From contig NZ_JAGINO010000028.1 of NCBI RefSeq assembly GCF_017876115.1, positions 26,495 to 90,494 on the forward strand: a DNA stretch of 64,000 nucleotides, given 5' to 3'. This document shows, piece by piece, positions 9,510-18,587 of this stretch (the first letter of the stretch is position 1; each line of letters opens with the position of its first letter). This DNA comes from Azospirillum picis (GTDB lineage Bacteria; Pseudomonadota; Alphaproteobacteria; Azospirillales; Azospirillaceae). The notes beneath the pieces were generated by a model, which was given only the letters and a program-made list of their open reading frames with translations, ran no database searches and was not told where the DNA came from. The translations under genes were made by a program, and so were the position numbers.

Positions 9510-9908
9510 TCAGATGCAGCAGCAACATATGCAGAAAGTAGCGCTCCCCAAGTCATAAACCAAGGTAAACTTTCGCAAAGCGACCAAGGCGTCGTAAGGG
9601 CTCCGACATTGAACCTCGGCAGCAGCCGGCCCTGCCCGCCGTACGCCGAGCCATTCTCGCGCATAATCATCAAACCACATCGATTCGACGCCACTTCTGT
9701 CGGTGCTGGCTCGTCCCGGACAGCCGCCAGTAGAACTGCCAAAATTGTTTTTGGCGACGGCACGTTCTGCGGCGTCCTCAAAGACGCGGACGATGGCGTC
9801 GAGCATCGCGGTGTCGTCGCATGCCATACTGTCCATGTCGGCAATTCGGGCCACCACGGTGGCCGCGACCCGCTCCTCCACCGTGTCCTCGGCGAAGGCG
9901 TACCACAC
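9510..9908 (-). pseudogene. gene fragment, possibly C-terminal part of a larger enzyme
   Basis: The frame reads convincingly from about 9963 (YFAKAALTGGVRDGQRATV, then WYAFAEDTVEERVAATVVARI) but lacks a start beyond a TGA at about 9994. The EDTVEERV segment recalls the end of SNF2-type helicases, but the similarity is short and not diagnostic. The C-terminal part, after AKNNF, drifts into low-quality sequence ending in a Cys run. It abuts the IS66 relic, so truncation by that element is likely. I treat it as a remnant. Confidence 0.3.
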
Positions 9909-10059
9909 GGTCGCTCGCTGGCCGTCGCGTACGCCTCCGGTGAGCGCCGCCTTGGCAAAGTAGGGCCCGACGTCTGAGTTTTGCGTTGTGCGTCATCGCG
10001 CGGACACAAACGAGATGGAAACGTCATGGCTTATCAACGGGTGGAGGATCTGACTGGGA

Positions 10060-11016
10060 TGGAGCGGCTGCGGTGCTGGAGGTCGTTCCGGCGCGGTTGC
10101 GCGTCCGCCGCTATGTGCGCCCCGTAATGGCCTGCCAGTGCTGCGGCGACATCAGCCAGACGCTGCCGCCCGTGCCGCTGCCCAAGAGCAACGCCGGCGC
10201 CAGCCTGCTGGCCGACATCGTGCTGGCCAAGTACGACGATCACCTGCCGGCCTACCGGCAGGCCGAGCGCTTCGCCCGCGAGGGGGTAGAGTTGCCGCGC
10301 TCGACGCTGACCGAGTGGCTCGGCCGCACCGCGGTACTGCTGACGCCGCCGGCCGAGCGCATCGCCGCCCACGTGTTCGCGGCCTCCAAGCTGCACGCCG
10401 ACGACACCCCGGTGCCGGTGCTCGCCCCCGGCGCCGGCAAGACGCGCACCGGACGGCTGTGGGTCTATGCGCGTGATGACCGCGCCAGCGCCGACACCGC
10501 CTCTCCAGCCGTACTCTACCGCTACACGCCCGACCGCAAGGGGGAGCATCCGCAGCGTCAGCTCGCAGGCTGGACGGGCGCGTTGCAGGCCGACGGCTAT
10601 GCCGGCTTCAACGCCTTGTACGAAACCAAGGGGGCCGATCCGCTGGCGATCAGCGAGGTGGCCTGCTGGGCGCACGTGCGGCGCAAGTTCTTCGACGTCC
10701 ACTAGGCGCACAAGGGAGCGGCGGCCAAGGAGGTGCTGTAGCGCATCGGCCGGCTGTATGCCGTGGAGGAGCGCGTGCGCGGCCAGCCGGCGGCCTAGCG
10801 TGCGACGACGCGGCAGGCCGAGGCAGCGCCGGAGATCACCGCGTTGCGCATGCACCTGTAGCAGCTGCTGGGCCAAGTTTCGGACAAGTCCGCCCTGGCC
10901 GAGGCGATCCGCTATGCGCTGTCCCGCTGGCCGGCGCTGACGCGATACCTCGCCGACGGCCGGCTGGAGATCGACAACAACATCGCCGAGCGCGCCATGC
11001 GCGCCGTGGCCATCGC
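10060..11016 (+). pseudogene. tnpC: IS66-family transposase tnpC, 5' part, four TAG stops
   Basis: The frame shows the IS66 DDE transposase sequence from VPARLRVRRYVRP and the CQCC zinc motif through YRQAERFAREG, the catalytic-region LHADDTPVPVL, ADGYAGFNALYE and CWAHVRRKFFDVH. It then continues in the same frame through four TAG codons (10703, 10739, 10796, 10859) to LEIDNNIAERAMRAVAI at 11014. The first part of the gene, upstream of about 10060, is missing. At 11011-11016 the frame is broken by an inserted recombinase element, and the remaining C terminus lies at 13581-13800. All four stops fall where IS66 transposases usually have Gln, and each is one C-to-T change from CAG. The gene is non-functional as read. 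Confidence 0.9.
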
Positions 11017-11093
11017 CCGTCCATTGTGCCCATGCCGGGCAGGATGTTGACGTTCATTACCGCTGGCATCCGCTGCATGGCCGTCGCGTTCGG

Positions 11094-11495
11094 GTGATGT
11101 GGAGCGAGGCGCGCTCCATCGGCCGTCTCGTTTTCGTCGAGGCGGCGCCCGGCATCATCACAGTGTTGCCGGAATGGATGCTGGACCCTGTCATCTGCTC
11201 CTACATGGAACTCGGTACGCCGCGGGTCGCCGTGGAAGCGCTCATCAACCCTCAGCGTCAGCTGAGCGACGGCGTATTCAGGCGAAGCTCTCCGGGCGAT
11301 GCGATCATCGTCCCGGAGGAGCGACATGAAAATGCCGTCAGCATCAACACGACGGGCCAAGACCCGGCGCCAGTTCAGCATGGCCTTCGACACCGCAAGG
11401 CTGCGGACGATCAGCCCGGCCGACCGCGCCGCGGCGGTGGTGCAACTGGCCCTTCTCCTGATGGAAGCCGCAGGTGCCGGAACCGGGGAGCATGA
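11094..11495 (+). CDS. small recombinase-linked protein (DUF5372-like)
   Basis: The frame has a conserved-looking N-terminal part; homology appears to begin upstream of the first start codon, near 11049 (HYRWHPLHGRRVRVM...). That opening resembles small proteins encoded just before large serine recombinases in similar elements (DUF5372-type, from memory). The real start is therefore uncertain and may be a non-ATG codon upstream. The region beyond about residue 85 overlaps the next gene in another frame and may not be meaningful. Function is unknown; a role in recombination directionality is only a guess from position. Confidence 0.45.
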   Translation: MMWSEARSIGRLVFVEAAPGIITVLPEWMLDPVICSYMELGTPRVAVEALINPQRQLSDGVFRRSSPGDAIIVPEERHENAVSINTTGQDPAPVQHGLRHRKAADDQPGRPRRGGGATGPSPDGSRRCRNRGA

Positions 11496-11511
11496 CGATG
11501 GCGAACCCTGA
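11326..11511 (+). CDS. small recombinase-linked protein (61 aa)
   Basis: ATG at 11326 follows a GGAGGA box at 11315-11320. The 61-aa product starts with a basic MKMPSASTRRAKTRRQF stretch, then a helical segment (SPADRAAAVVQLALLLMEAAG) and an acidic tail. It overlaps the start of the recombinase gene by 20 bases, indicating coupled translation. Small basic proteins of this form precede recombinases in comparable elements; function unknown. Confidence 0.55.
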   Translation: MKMPSASTRRAKTRRQFSMAFDTARLRTISPADRAAAVVQLALLLMEAAGAGTGEHDDGEP

Positions 11512-13556
11512 TCTCCTGCCGCCGTCGGTGCTCAAGCGCAAGGCGGTGGTCTACGTCCGCCAGTCCTCCCCGGCGCAGGTCCAGACCAACCTGGAGAGCA
11601 AGCGCCGGCAGTACGAACTCGTCGACGCGGCCAAGCGCCGTGGGTTCCGCCGGGTCGAGGTGATCGACGACGATCTGGGACGCTCGGCCAGCGGCACCGG
11701 TTCGAGCGGCTGGTGGCGGCGCTCTGTGCCGGTGAGATCGGTGCCGTGCTGTGCCTCGACGCCTCCCGGCTCGCCCCAACGGCCGGGACTGGCACCATCT
11801 GCTCGAACTCTGCGGGCTCGTCGACGCCAGGGTGATCGACCTCGATGGCGTCTACGATCCGGGGCGGCCGAACGATCGGCTGCTGCTGGGCATGAAGGGC
11901 AGCATGAGCGAGTTCGAGCTGGGAGTGCTGAGGACCCGGATGCTTGATGCCGCCCGCAGCAAGGCGCGGCGGGGCGAACTGCGCATCAGCGTGCCGATCG
12001 GCTACGTCTGGCACCGGGAGATCGGTCTGGGCTTCGATCCCGATCTGCGAGTCCAGGAGACGATCCGCCTCGTCTTCGCCCGCTTCCGGGAGTTGGGCAG
12101 CGCACGTCAGGTCCTGCTGTCGCTGGCGGCGGAGGGGGCCTGCTTCCCGCGGCCGTCCGACGGCAAGAGGCTGGTCAGCTTCGACTGGACGCCGGTCCGC
12201 TATCGCAACGTCATCAGCGTGCTCAAGAACCCTTTCTACGCCGGCGCCTACGTTTACGGAAAGAGCCAGCACCGCACCGAAATCGTCGAAGGGCGGGCGC
12301 GGAAGAGCTATGGCCACGGCAAGCCGCTTGAAGAGTGGGAGGTTCTGCTGAAGGATCACCACGAGGCCTACGTGGACTGGGAGGAATTCGAGCGCAACCA
12401 GACCCTGCTCGCCGCCAACGCCTACGGCCGGGCCGGCGGCGCGAAATCGGGGCGTGGGGGCCGCGCCCTGCTGATCGGCGTCCTGAGCTGTGCCCGGTGC
12501 GGACGGCGCTTGACCGTATCGTATCGCGGCCGCCAGCCCAGCCAGGCCATATACCGTTGCGAACGTCCCCACCAGATGCTGGGACTGCCACGATGCCTCG
12601 GGTTCGGGAGTTCCCGGGTGGATGAGGTGGTCGCCGGCGAACTTCTCCGCGCCGTCGAGCCGATAGCGATCGAGGCCGCGCTGGAAGCCGAGCGGAGGCA
12701 TATGGAACACCAAGCCGAGCGACGGCGGATGGCAGAACTGGACCTGCAGAAGGCGCGCTACGAGGCGTCACTGGCGGAACGGCGCTACGCCGCCTGCGAT
12801 CCCGACAACCGGCTGATTGCCGCGCAGCTGGAAAAGAACTGGGAGGCAGCGCTTCGGCGTGTCGAGTCCTGCGAGGCCCGGGTCGCGTCCGTGTCGGCTC
12901 CTGTTCCGGTGGCCGAGGTTCCGGATTTCGCCGGACTGGCGGACGATCTGCAGGCCGCCTGGAACGCGCCGGCGGTGACCACGAGGGCGCGCCAACGGCT
13001 GCTCCGAACCCTCATCGTCAACATCATCGCCGACGTCGACGAGGCGGCGCGCGAAGTCATCCTCACCATCCACTGGCAGGGCGGTCAGCACTCGCAGCTG
13101 CGTCTCACCAAACCGAAATCCGGCGAGCACGGCTGCCGGACGCCGGAGGAGGCGATGGCGGTGATCCGCAGCATGGCGACGCGCTGGTCGGATGCGGAGA
13201 TCGCCGCGCAGCTGAACCGGATGGGCATGCGCACTGGGCAGGGAAAATCCTGGACCGCACACCGTGTCGGCTCGCTGCGCCGGGTCCGTGGCATTCATGC
13301 CTACCGGTCTGCGGAGGAGGATGGCGAATGGTTGACCCAGTATGAGGCTGCGGCGGCGCTCGGCATTTCGCGTCACCGCCTTGTCCGGCTCATCAATGCT
13401 GGCCTGATCGTCGCCGAGCAGGTCGTGCCCGGCGCTCCCTACCAGATCCGTGCTTCGGACCTTCAGGATCAGCGTGTCCTTGCCGCGGTTGGACGCAAAG
13501 GCGAGCCGCGCCGCCTCGGTTCCAAGGATCAACTTTCAATGTTTCCAGATACTTGA
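11492..13556 (+). pseudogene. large serine recombinase with two frameshifts
   Basis: The start is ATG 11492 after GGGGAG. The resolvase N domain carries the catalytic Ser in YVRQSS (residue 25 or 26). The frame is intact to about 11699 (DDLGRSASGTG), shifts to a second frame (FERLVAALCAGEIGAVLCLDASRLA, 11701-11771), then to a third (NGRDWHHLLELC onward) that continues to 13556. The long third part has the Recombinase domain, a zinc-ribbon (CARCGRRL...YRCERP), a coiled coil, and a C-terminal MerR-like HTH (TQYEAAAALGISRHRLVRLI). Two small deletions explain the break: several bases near 11698 and one near 11773. As read it cannot make an intact enzyme, though sequencing error is a possible alternative. 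Confidence 0.8.
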
Positions 13557-13580
13557 AGAAGAGGGGCATAATGAACGCAT

Positions 13581-13800
13581 CATCGCTCTGGGGCGGAAGA
13601 GCTGGCTGTTCGCCGGCTCGGACGGCGGGGGCGAGGCCGCGGCCGTGTTCTGCACGCTCATCGAGACCGCCAAGTGCAACGGCCACAACCCGCGCCTCTG
13701 GCTGACCCGCGTCCTGGAGGCCATCGGGCGCGATCGCGACCTCGCCGACTACAATGCGCTCCTGCCCTGGGCGATCCCGCCAGAGCCTGCCGAAGCCTGA
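13581..13800 (+). pseudogene. tnpC: IS66-family transposase tnpC, 3' part
   Basis: This fragment encodes the C terminus of the same transposase (ALGRKSWLFAGSDGGGEAA, then FCTLIETAKCNGHNPRLWL and a DYNALLPWAIPPE tail) and ends at a TGA at 13798. It continues the frame of the left part when the intervening recombinase element is removed. The 3' end of the IS66 element lies shortly after, but I could not find its terminal inverted repeat. Confidence 0.85.
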
Positions 13801-14033
13801 AGGGCATTTCCCGGCCGCTTACGATTGATGCCCCCACGCTCGACATCAGCCTGACGCACGAGGAAGTCCTTCCCGTCGCCGAAGCCCTGAAGGCCAAGGG
13901 CATTCGGTTCATTCTGGTGATGGGGTGCGACAGGGCGAACGTCCTGCAGCGCTACAACCGCTGGCCCTTGGTGCAGAAGCCGTTCACGGAAGACAAGCTG
14001 GCCGGCGGACTTGCAAAGGTCCTTGCCACCTGA
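13801..14033 (+). pseudogene. response-regulator receiver domain fragment
   Basis: The last 75 residues of a plus-strand frame resemble the second half of a CheY-like receiver domain: TLDISL (probable phosphoacceptor Asp), EEVLPVAEALKAKGIRFILV, then a PLVQKPF segment carrying the conserved Lys, and a final helix AGGLAKVLAT before the TGA at 14031-14033. The first beta strands and acidic pocket are absent, replaced by the IS66 end. The parent gene was presumably a short alphaproteobacterial response regulator truncated by the IS. Confidence 0.55.
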
Positions 14034-14189
14034 CCGGCGGCTGGACCGCAACGGCAGTGACGATGACCGGTGTCGGCGTGGGTCGCGATGGAATGTCCAA
14101 TACGCAGGTCCCCCCATGGCCAACCGGCATCGGCTCATCGGCGACGACGCCTACGCCGACGCCATCCCCGACCTGCACCAGGGCCGAGG

Positions 14190-17100
14190 CTATTTATATT
14201 TCCCTTCTCCCCCCGCCATGGACTGAAATAGCGCCAGCCCGACGTCCGCCAATCGCCAAAGACCAAGGCTCTTATCAACGAAACAACCGCAGGATTCGGT
14301 GCATTTCTCATTGATGACAGCCAAGGGGGGTGGCAGCGAAAACGGCGCGGCTTGAAGATTCAGGGGGCGCCACGTGCCGGTTCGCACGTCCCGGTTCTCC
14401 CTCCTATCAGGAAAGGTCGTGATGAGAACATAGCGCGATCTGCTGTCCACAATATTGCGGAGAACTCGCAATGCGTCATCATGGGACAGGTGAACCAGGC
14501 AGTCCCTGCATAGTACCACATCGGCAGTTGGCAGCGGATCGCCAATGAGATCCAGAGCCAGGAACTCGCGATCTGGCGCCATATGTCGCTCACGGTTCCG
14601 GAGGATCAGGCTCTCTAGCGGATCGACGCCAATGTAAGTCTCGATTCCGAGGCGGACGCGGTCCATCCAGTGAAAGTCGCCGCACGGTACATCGAGCAAG
14701 ACGCGCGCGTGGAGATGCTGCAGAAGGAGGGGCAAGGCCCGCCTCACCTCTACCGTCTGGTGCAGGGAGGCCCCCGGTCCGCTGACTGATTCCTGGCCCT
14801 CGGCCGCATGATTGGCGCACAGGCGCTCAAATGCCTCCGTGATCGTGCTGCGCCAAGGCACAGCGGCGCACGGGCAGTTCCCGCTCGAGCCGCCTCCAGA
14901 CCGGCGGTCACTTTCCACCGAGGGACCGGCGTTATTGCGGGAGCAGCGCAGCAGAAAGGTGAAGAAGCTGTCCATTGCCAGGAGTTCGGCTCCAGGCGCG
15001 CTCTTCTGGTGACGGATGACATTCTGCTGCGAGAGCATATAGCACCATGCGAGGGGGTCCAGCCGGCGCTCATGCTCGGCATCCTCGGCCAATTGGAAGT
15101 AGACTTCAGGGCGGCTCCAGCATACCGGCTGCACCGCCTCAACCGGCAGTTCCAGGCATGGCTCGTCAGCGCCCTCCAGCACGTCGGTCAATGGTTCATT
15201 GCCGAGCGCAATCCAGGACAAGGGGCGGCGAGCGCGCAACCTCGTGCAGAGGTTATTGTAGAAACGTGCTGCTACGGCACTGCCCGGGCGTGCCGCGAGA
15301 AAGGCATTGGAGAAGAGGCCCTGGCGCTCTCGGTGAGCAATGATATCGAACCGGTCCAGTTGCGCGAGAAGCGGGGTCAGGTCCCTCATGATGATGCAGT
15401 CTGCGTCGATCCACAATCCGCCGAACCGCATCAGGAGGAAGGCGCGCACGAAGTCCGACCGCTGCGCCACGTGCAGTCGGGACAGGTCGAGGTCGCGATC
15501 CCTATCCCACAAGGCCTCGAAATCGCGCGGCTCGATCACGCGGAGCGACAAGGCATGGCGCCGCATGGTCTCGATGCACTTGGCGATCCATTCCGGCATC
15601 GGCCCTTCCCAATAGGTCCACACGGGGACTTCTCCGGAAGCCGGTCGAGCGCCCAGCAGCAGGCTCAACGGTTGGACCATCGTCGGGATCTTGTCCGCGT
15701 CCGCGCCAGCCTGCGTTTCCCAAGGGCGGTGCCAGACCGGCAAGCCACGTCGATGCCATGCGGCGACCTGTTCGGGGGTCCGGGCGAGAATCCAAGCCGC
15801 TCCATCGGGGGTCGAAGGCCAAGCGACATTCGGATCGGTCCCGGTCGAGACTACAACGACTGGGCGGTCGCGGCGCGCAGCCGCGACTGCAGCGATCGCC
15901 GAGTCCCCGTCGGCAAAGACGACAAGAACCTCGGCAGCGATGCCATCGAGCATCGCTGCTAGTCCGTCCGCAGTTGCCTCCGACACCGCCACGGAGCATT
16001 CATAAATCTTGTCAAGCCTCTGCGACCATTCCGATGCCAACCCTGATGCCCGAGGAGCATCCGCGACCGCCACGAGGACGATCCGCAACTGCGGCGGCCA
16101 AGGCGGCGGCGCCTTTGCGGGACGGGGAAACAGTCGGTCCAGTTCGGCCACCGAACGGATCCGCTGGATCCGACCGAGCAGTTCGACATTCCGGGTATAG
16201 TTTGGGTTCCTGCGCCAAGGCTGTGATGTAGCGCCCCCTTCCGCATGGAACAGGTGCCATGCAACTTGGTTCGCTTGACGGGTCGCGCCGACTCGGCCGA
16301 CAAGCGATGCTTTGTGTACCCAGGCATTGTCCTCACCGCCCCAGCCGAGGAAGCCCTCGATCATACCGCCGTGGCGATGTAGGAACGACGCACGGATCAG
16401 GCCTGCTCCGCCAATTGCTCCCCCTCTGATTGGGCTCAGCGTTCGCACGGGGCGACATTCGGCCGGCCTCCGCGTTCCCGCCTGGACCTCACGGCTCTGA
16501 GCCTCGTCCAGGTACTCGATCCTTGTGAAGGGAAAGAAGAAGTCCAGCGCCTGGGTTCTGAACTCCTCCTGCGCGCTCACCAGGAAATCCTCGCCGAACA
16601 GCAGGTCGCCGTCGCACCACAGGATTTCCGGCCGACGTGCCAACAGGCTTCCGGCGTTGATGGTGCGGGCCTTATCGAAGGGTCCTGCAGAGGCGATGAA
16701 GAGATGGTCCGTCTCCCACCGCCGCGCAACCTCCAAGGCCGTGGGCGCCAAGCCCATTTCGGCGACGATGATCTGGTCCACCGCCGGGGACTGGCGCAAC
16801 GTGGCCAGCACCGTAGCCAACTGGCCTAGCCGCCGCCATCCACTAAAGGGAATGACGACCGAGAGGCCCTGCTCCCGCTGGATGCGCAGCGCGGCTGCGG
16901 GCACTGCCAGCGCCTCCGTGATGGACTTGTGCATGGGGAGGTGCCTCCTCGATCGGTTGGCGCGGTCGACCGCCTGCTCCACGGCCTGCAGCCAATGCCG
17001 CTCCCACTGTGTCTGGAAATCCCAGTGGGCTTCGAACCATGCCCGGTTCCGACGCCCCTTGGCGGCCAGGGTTTCCGGGCCGGATTCGATCAGTTCCGAC

Positions 17101-18587
17101 AGTACGGCCGCGAGGGTGCCGCGACTCGCCTGCACGAATGGAACCTCGGTCGCATCGCCTGCACAGTGGCGGAATGCATCGGTGACACCGGGCAGCAGCC
17201 CGACGCCGTTGACCACCACGCAGCCGCAGGCGAGCCCTTCCAGGCTGTTGCGGTGATAGCTGCCGGTGACGCACTCATCGATGACGATGTGGGCGGCCCG
17301 TTTGGCTGCGAGCGCCTCGGCATGGCTCAGCTGCCGGTCCTTGATGGCTTTGACCTGAATCCCATGGCGTTTGCCGAGGTCGTCGAGGATCCCCGTGGTT
17401 GTCGCATAGCCTTTGCCGTGCCAGTAGAGGCGGTGACCTTCCGGATAGCTCTCGTGGCGGCCCGAAGGCGTGTAGGCGACCGTCACAACCTCGTTCTTCG
17501 TCTCGGGTCGGAATGCCGCTTCCCAGAACGGAATTGGATTGGGTACGATCTGCCAGCCGGCAAACTCCGGCAGCGTCGCCTGATACTGGCCGATGACGAC
17601 GCCGGGAAACCCCTTCTCTATCAGCGCCCGGTCGACATTCCACATGTAGTTGTGAGCCATCACCAACGCCGGCTTGCCGTGGATGATCGACGCGTGCCGC
17701 GCGTCGACCTTGCCATTATGAACGATTATCAGATCAGCCTTGTCCAATGAGGCCATCGCTTCGCCGGGACGGGCGTTCCACTCGATGTCGCCGTCGAAGA
17801 CGACGCCGTTCCCATAGTTGTTGCGAGCCCAGACGCATCGCGCACGGTGCGGTGTACGCGCGGCGATGCAGCGTGCGAGGATAGCAGGCACGCCGGCGAC
17901 CGGCATCGTGGAGTACGATACGATCTCCAACGACTTCCCGCCTATCATGGTCTCCCGATCGTGCCCCGGAGCGTCGAGGAAGGACTCGAGCGTGCACTTC
18001 GGCAGCGCGGTGAGGCGGCTTTCAGCGCCGAGGTTCACGATTTCGACGCCGCGCGGGGCCCAGTGGGCAGCCAGCTTTGCATACTCCCGGTCGATCTGCG
18101 CGAGTTCGCGAGCGAGGGGATGCCGCCCCGTGGCCCCGAAGAAGTGATGGTCGGTGAAGTCCACGCCAACCAGTCCGACACGCCTCGCTCCCATGTGCAA
18201 GGCGAGGCATAGCGCGACATATGGCGAGTTGCGCGTGTGCGGCAGCGTTTCCGGGTCGCTCAAGTCGGTGCCGCCGTGGGGACCAAGGCGGAAGCGGACG
18301 ACGTCGGGGTGCGTCAGGCCGAGGTCGAGCTGCGTGAAGATCGCGCGCGCGCGGCTCTGCTCGACGTATCGGAAGCGGTCGGCGGCGAATTGGTGTCGAG
18401 GGTTGAGGACGACGAGATAGGTGGGGTCGAACACGCGGCCGACATCGTTGACGCCAATCGTGAGGAAGCGGTCGGGCGCCGTGAGTGACAGGAGCGACCG
18501 CCCGCAACCACAGACGACCACGGTCGCGCCGCTATGGCGGTCACGATAGTCGGCGAAGCGGACCAGCCGTTTCTCGCTCGTCCTCAT
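14190..18587 (-). CDS. multidomain glycosyltransferase-methyltransferase at end of eCIS operon
   Basis: 1465 aa. Domains in order: residues about 1-210 a DUF115/MAF-like fold (VVVCGCGRSLL, GVDFTDHHFFG); about 215-545 a GT4/GT1-like glycosyltransferase (EGLACGCVVVNGVG near the end); about 570-830 a GT2-type transferase (LSVVIPFSGW, DGDLLFGEDF) ending in a galactosyltransferase-like GGMIEGFLGWGGED; about 1000-1190 a capsular-synthesis/GT32-like domain with the DXD motif GLWIDADC near 1057; about 1265-1440 a SAM methyltransferase (LLDVPCGDFHW, CRDCLVHL). Its ATG overlaps the stop of the DUF6519 gene, placing it last in the eCIS operon. It probably makes or transfers a methylated glycan; whether onto the particle is inference. 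All catalytic signatures look intact. Confidence 0.8.
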   Translation of the reverse strand: MRTSEKRLVRFADYRDRHSGATVVVCGCGRSLLSLTAPDRFLTIGVNDVGRVFDPTYLVVLNPRHQFAADRFRYVEQSRARAIFTQLDLGLTHPDVVRFRLGPHGGTDLSDPETLPHTRNSPYVALCLALHMGARRVGLVGVDFTDHHFFGATGRHPLARELAQIDREYAKLAAHWAPRGVEIVNLGAESRLTALPKCTLESFLDAPGHDRETMIGGKSLEIVSYSTMPVAGVPAILARCIAARTPHRARCVWARNNYGNGVVFDGDIEWNARPGEAMASLDKADLIIVHNGKVDARHASIIHGKPALVMAHNYMWNVDRALIEKGFPGVVIGQYQATLPEFAGWQIVPNPIPFWEAAFRPETKNEVVTVAYTPSGRHESYPEGHRLYWHGKGYATTTGILDDLGKRHGIQVKAIKDRQLSHAEALAAKRAAHIVIDECVTGSYHRNSLEGLACGCVVVNGVGLLPGVTDAFRHCAGDATEVPFVQASRGTLAAVLSELIESGPETLAAKGRRNRAWFEAHWDFQTQWERHWLQAVEQAVDRANRSRRHLPMHKSITEALAVPAAALRIQREQGLSVVIPFSGWRRLGQLATVLATLRQSPAVDQIIVAEMGLAPTALEVARRWETDHLFIASAGPFDKARTINAGSLLARRPEILWCDGDLLFGEDFLVSAQEEFRTQALDFFFPFTRIEYLDEAQSREVQAGTRRPAECRPVRTLSPIRGGAIGGAGLIRASFLHRHGGMIEGFLGWGGEDNAWVHKASLVGRVGATRQANQVAWHLFHAEGGATSQPWRRNPNYTRNVELLGRIQRIRSVAELDRLFPRPAKAPPPWPPQLRIVLVAVADAPRASGLASEWSQRLDKIYECSVAVSEATADGLAAMLDGIAAEVLVVFADGDSAIAAVAAARRDRPVVVVSTGTDPNVAWPSTPDGAAWILARTPEQVAAWHRRGLPVWHRPWETQAGADADKIPTMVQPLSLLLGARPASGEVPVWTYWEGPMPEWIAKCIETMRRHALSLRVIEPRDFEALWDRDRDLDLSRLHVAQRSDFVRAFLLMRFGGLWIDADCIIMRDLTPLLAQLDRFDIIAHRERQGLFSNAFLAARPGSAVAARFYNNLCTRLRARRPLSWIALGNEPLTDVLEGADEPCLELPVEAVQPVCWSRPEVYFQLAEDAEHERRLDPLAWCYMLSQQNVIRHQKSAPGAELLAMDSFFTFLLRCSRNNAGPSVESDRRSGGGSSGNCPCAAVPWRSTITEAFERLCANHAAEGQESVSGPGASLHQTVEVRRALPLLLQHLHARVLLDVPCGDFHWMDRVRLGIETYIGVDPLESLILRNRERHMAPDREFLALDLIGDPLPTADVVLCRDCLVHLSHDDALRVLRNIVDSRSRYVLITTFPDRRENRDVRTGTWRPLNLQAAPFSLPPPLAVINEKCTESCGCFVDKSLGLWRLADVGLALFQSMAGGEGKYK

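Larger units (their letters stand above)
11011..13580 (+). mobile_element. serine-recombinase element inserted in IS66 tnpC
   Basis: A 2570-base unit lies between two copies of CATCGC (11011-11016 and 13581-13586). Deleting it joins the left tnpC frame (ERAMRAVAI) to the right fragment (ALGRKSWLFAGSD) exactly in frame, giving the continuous IS66 sequence AVAIALGRKSW. The unit carries two small genes and a large serine recombinase. This fits site-specific integration by a large serine recombinase with a short core. No other cargo is present. Confidence 0.75.

Noticed and set aside
11532..12713. 393-codon minus-strand frame opposite the recombinase
   Set aside because: The plus-strand reading has clear recombinase domains; the antisense frame is a GC shadow.
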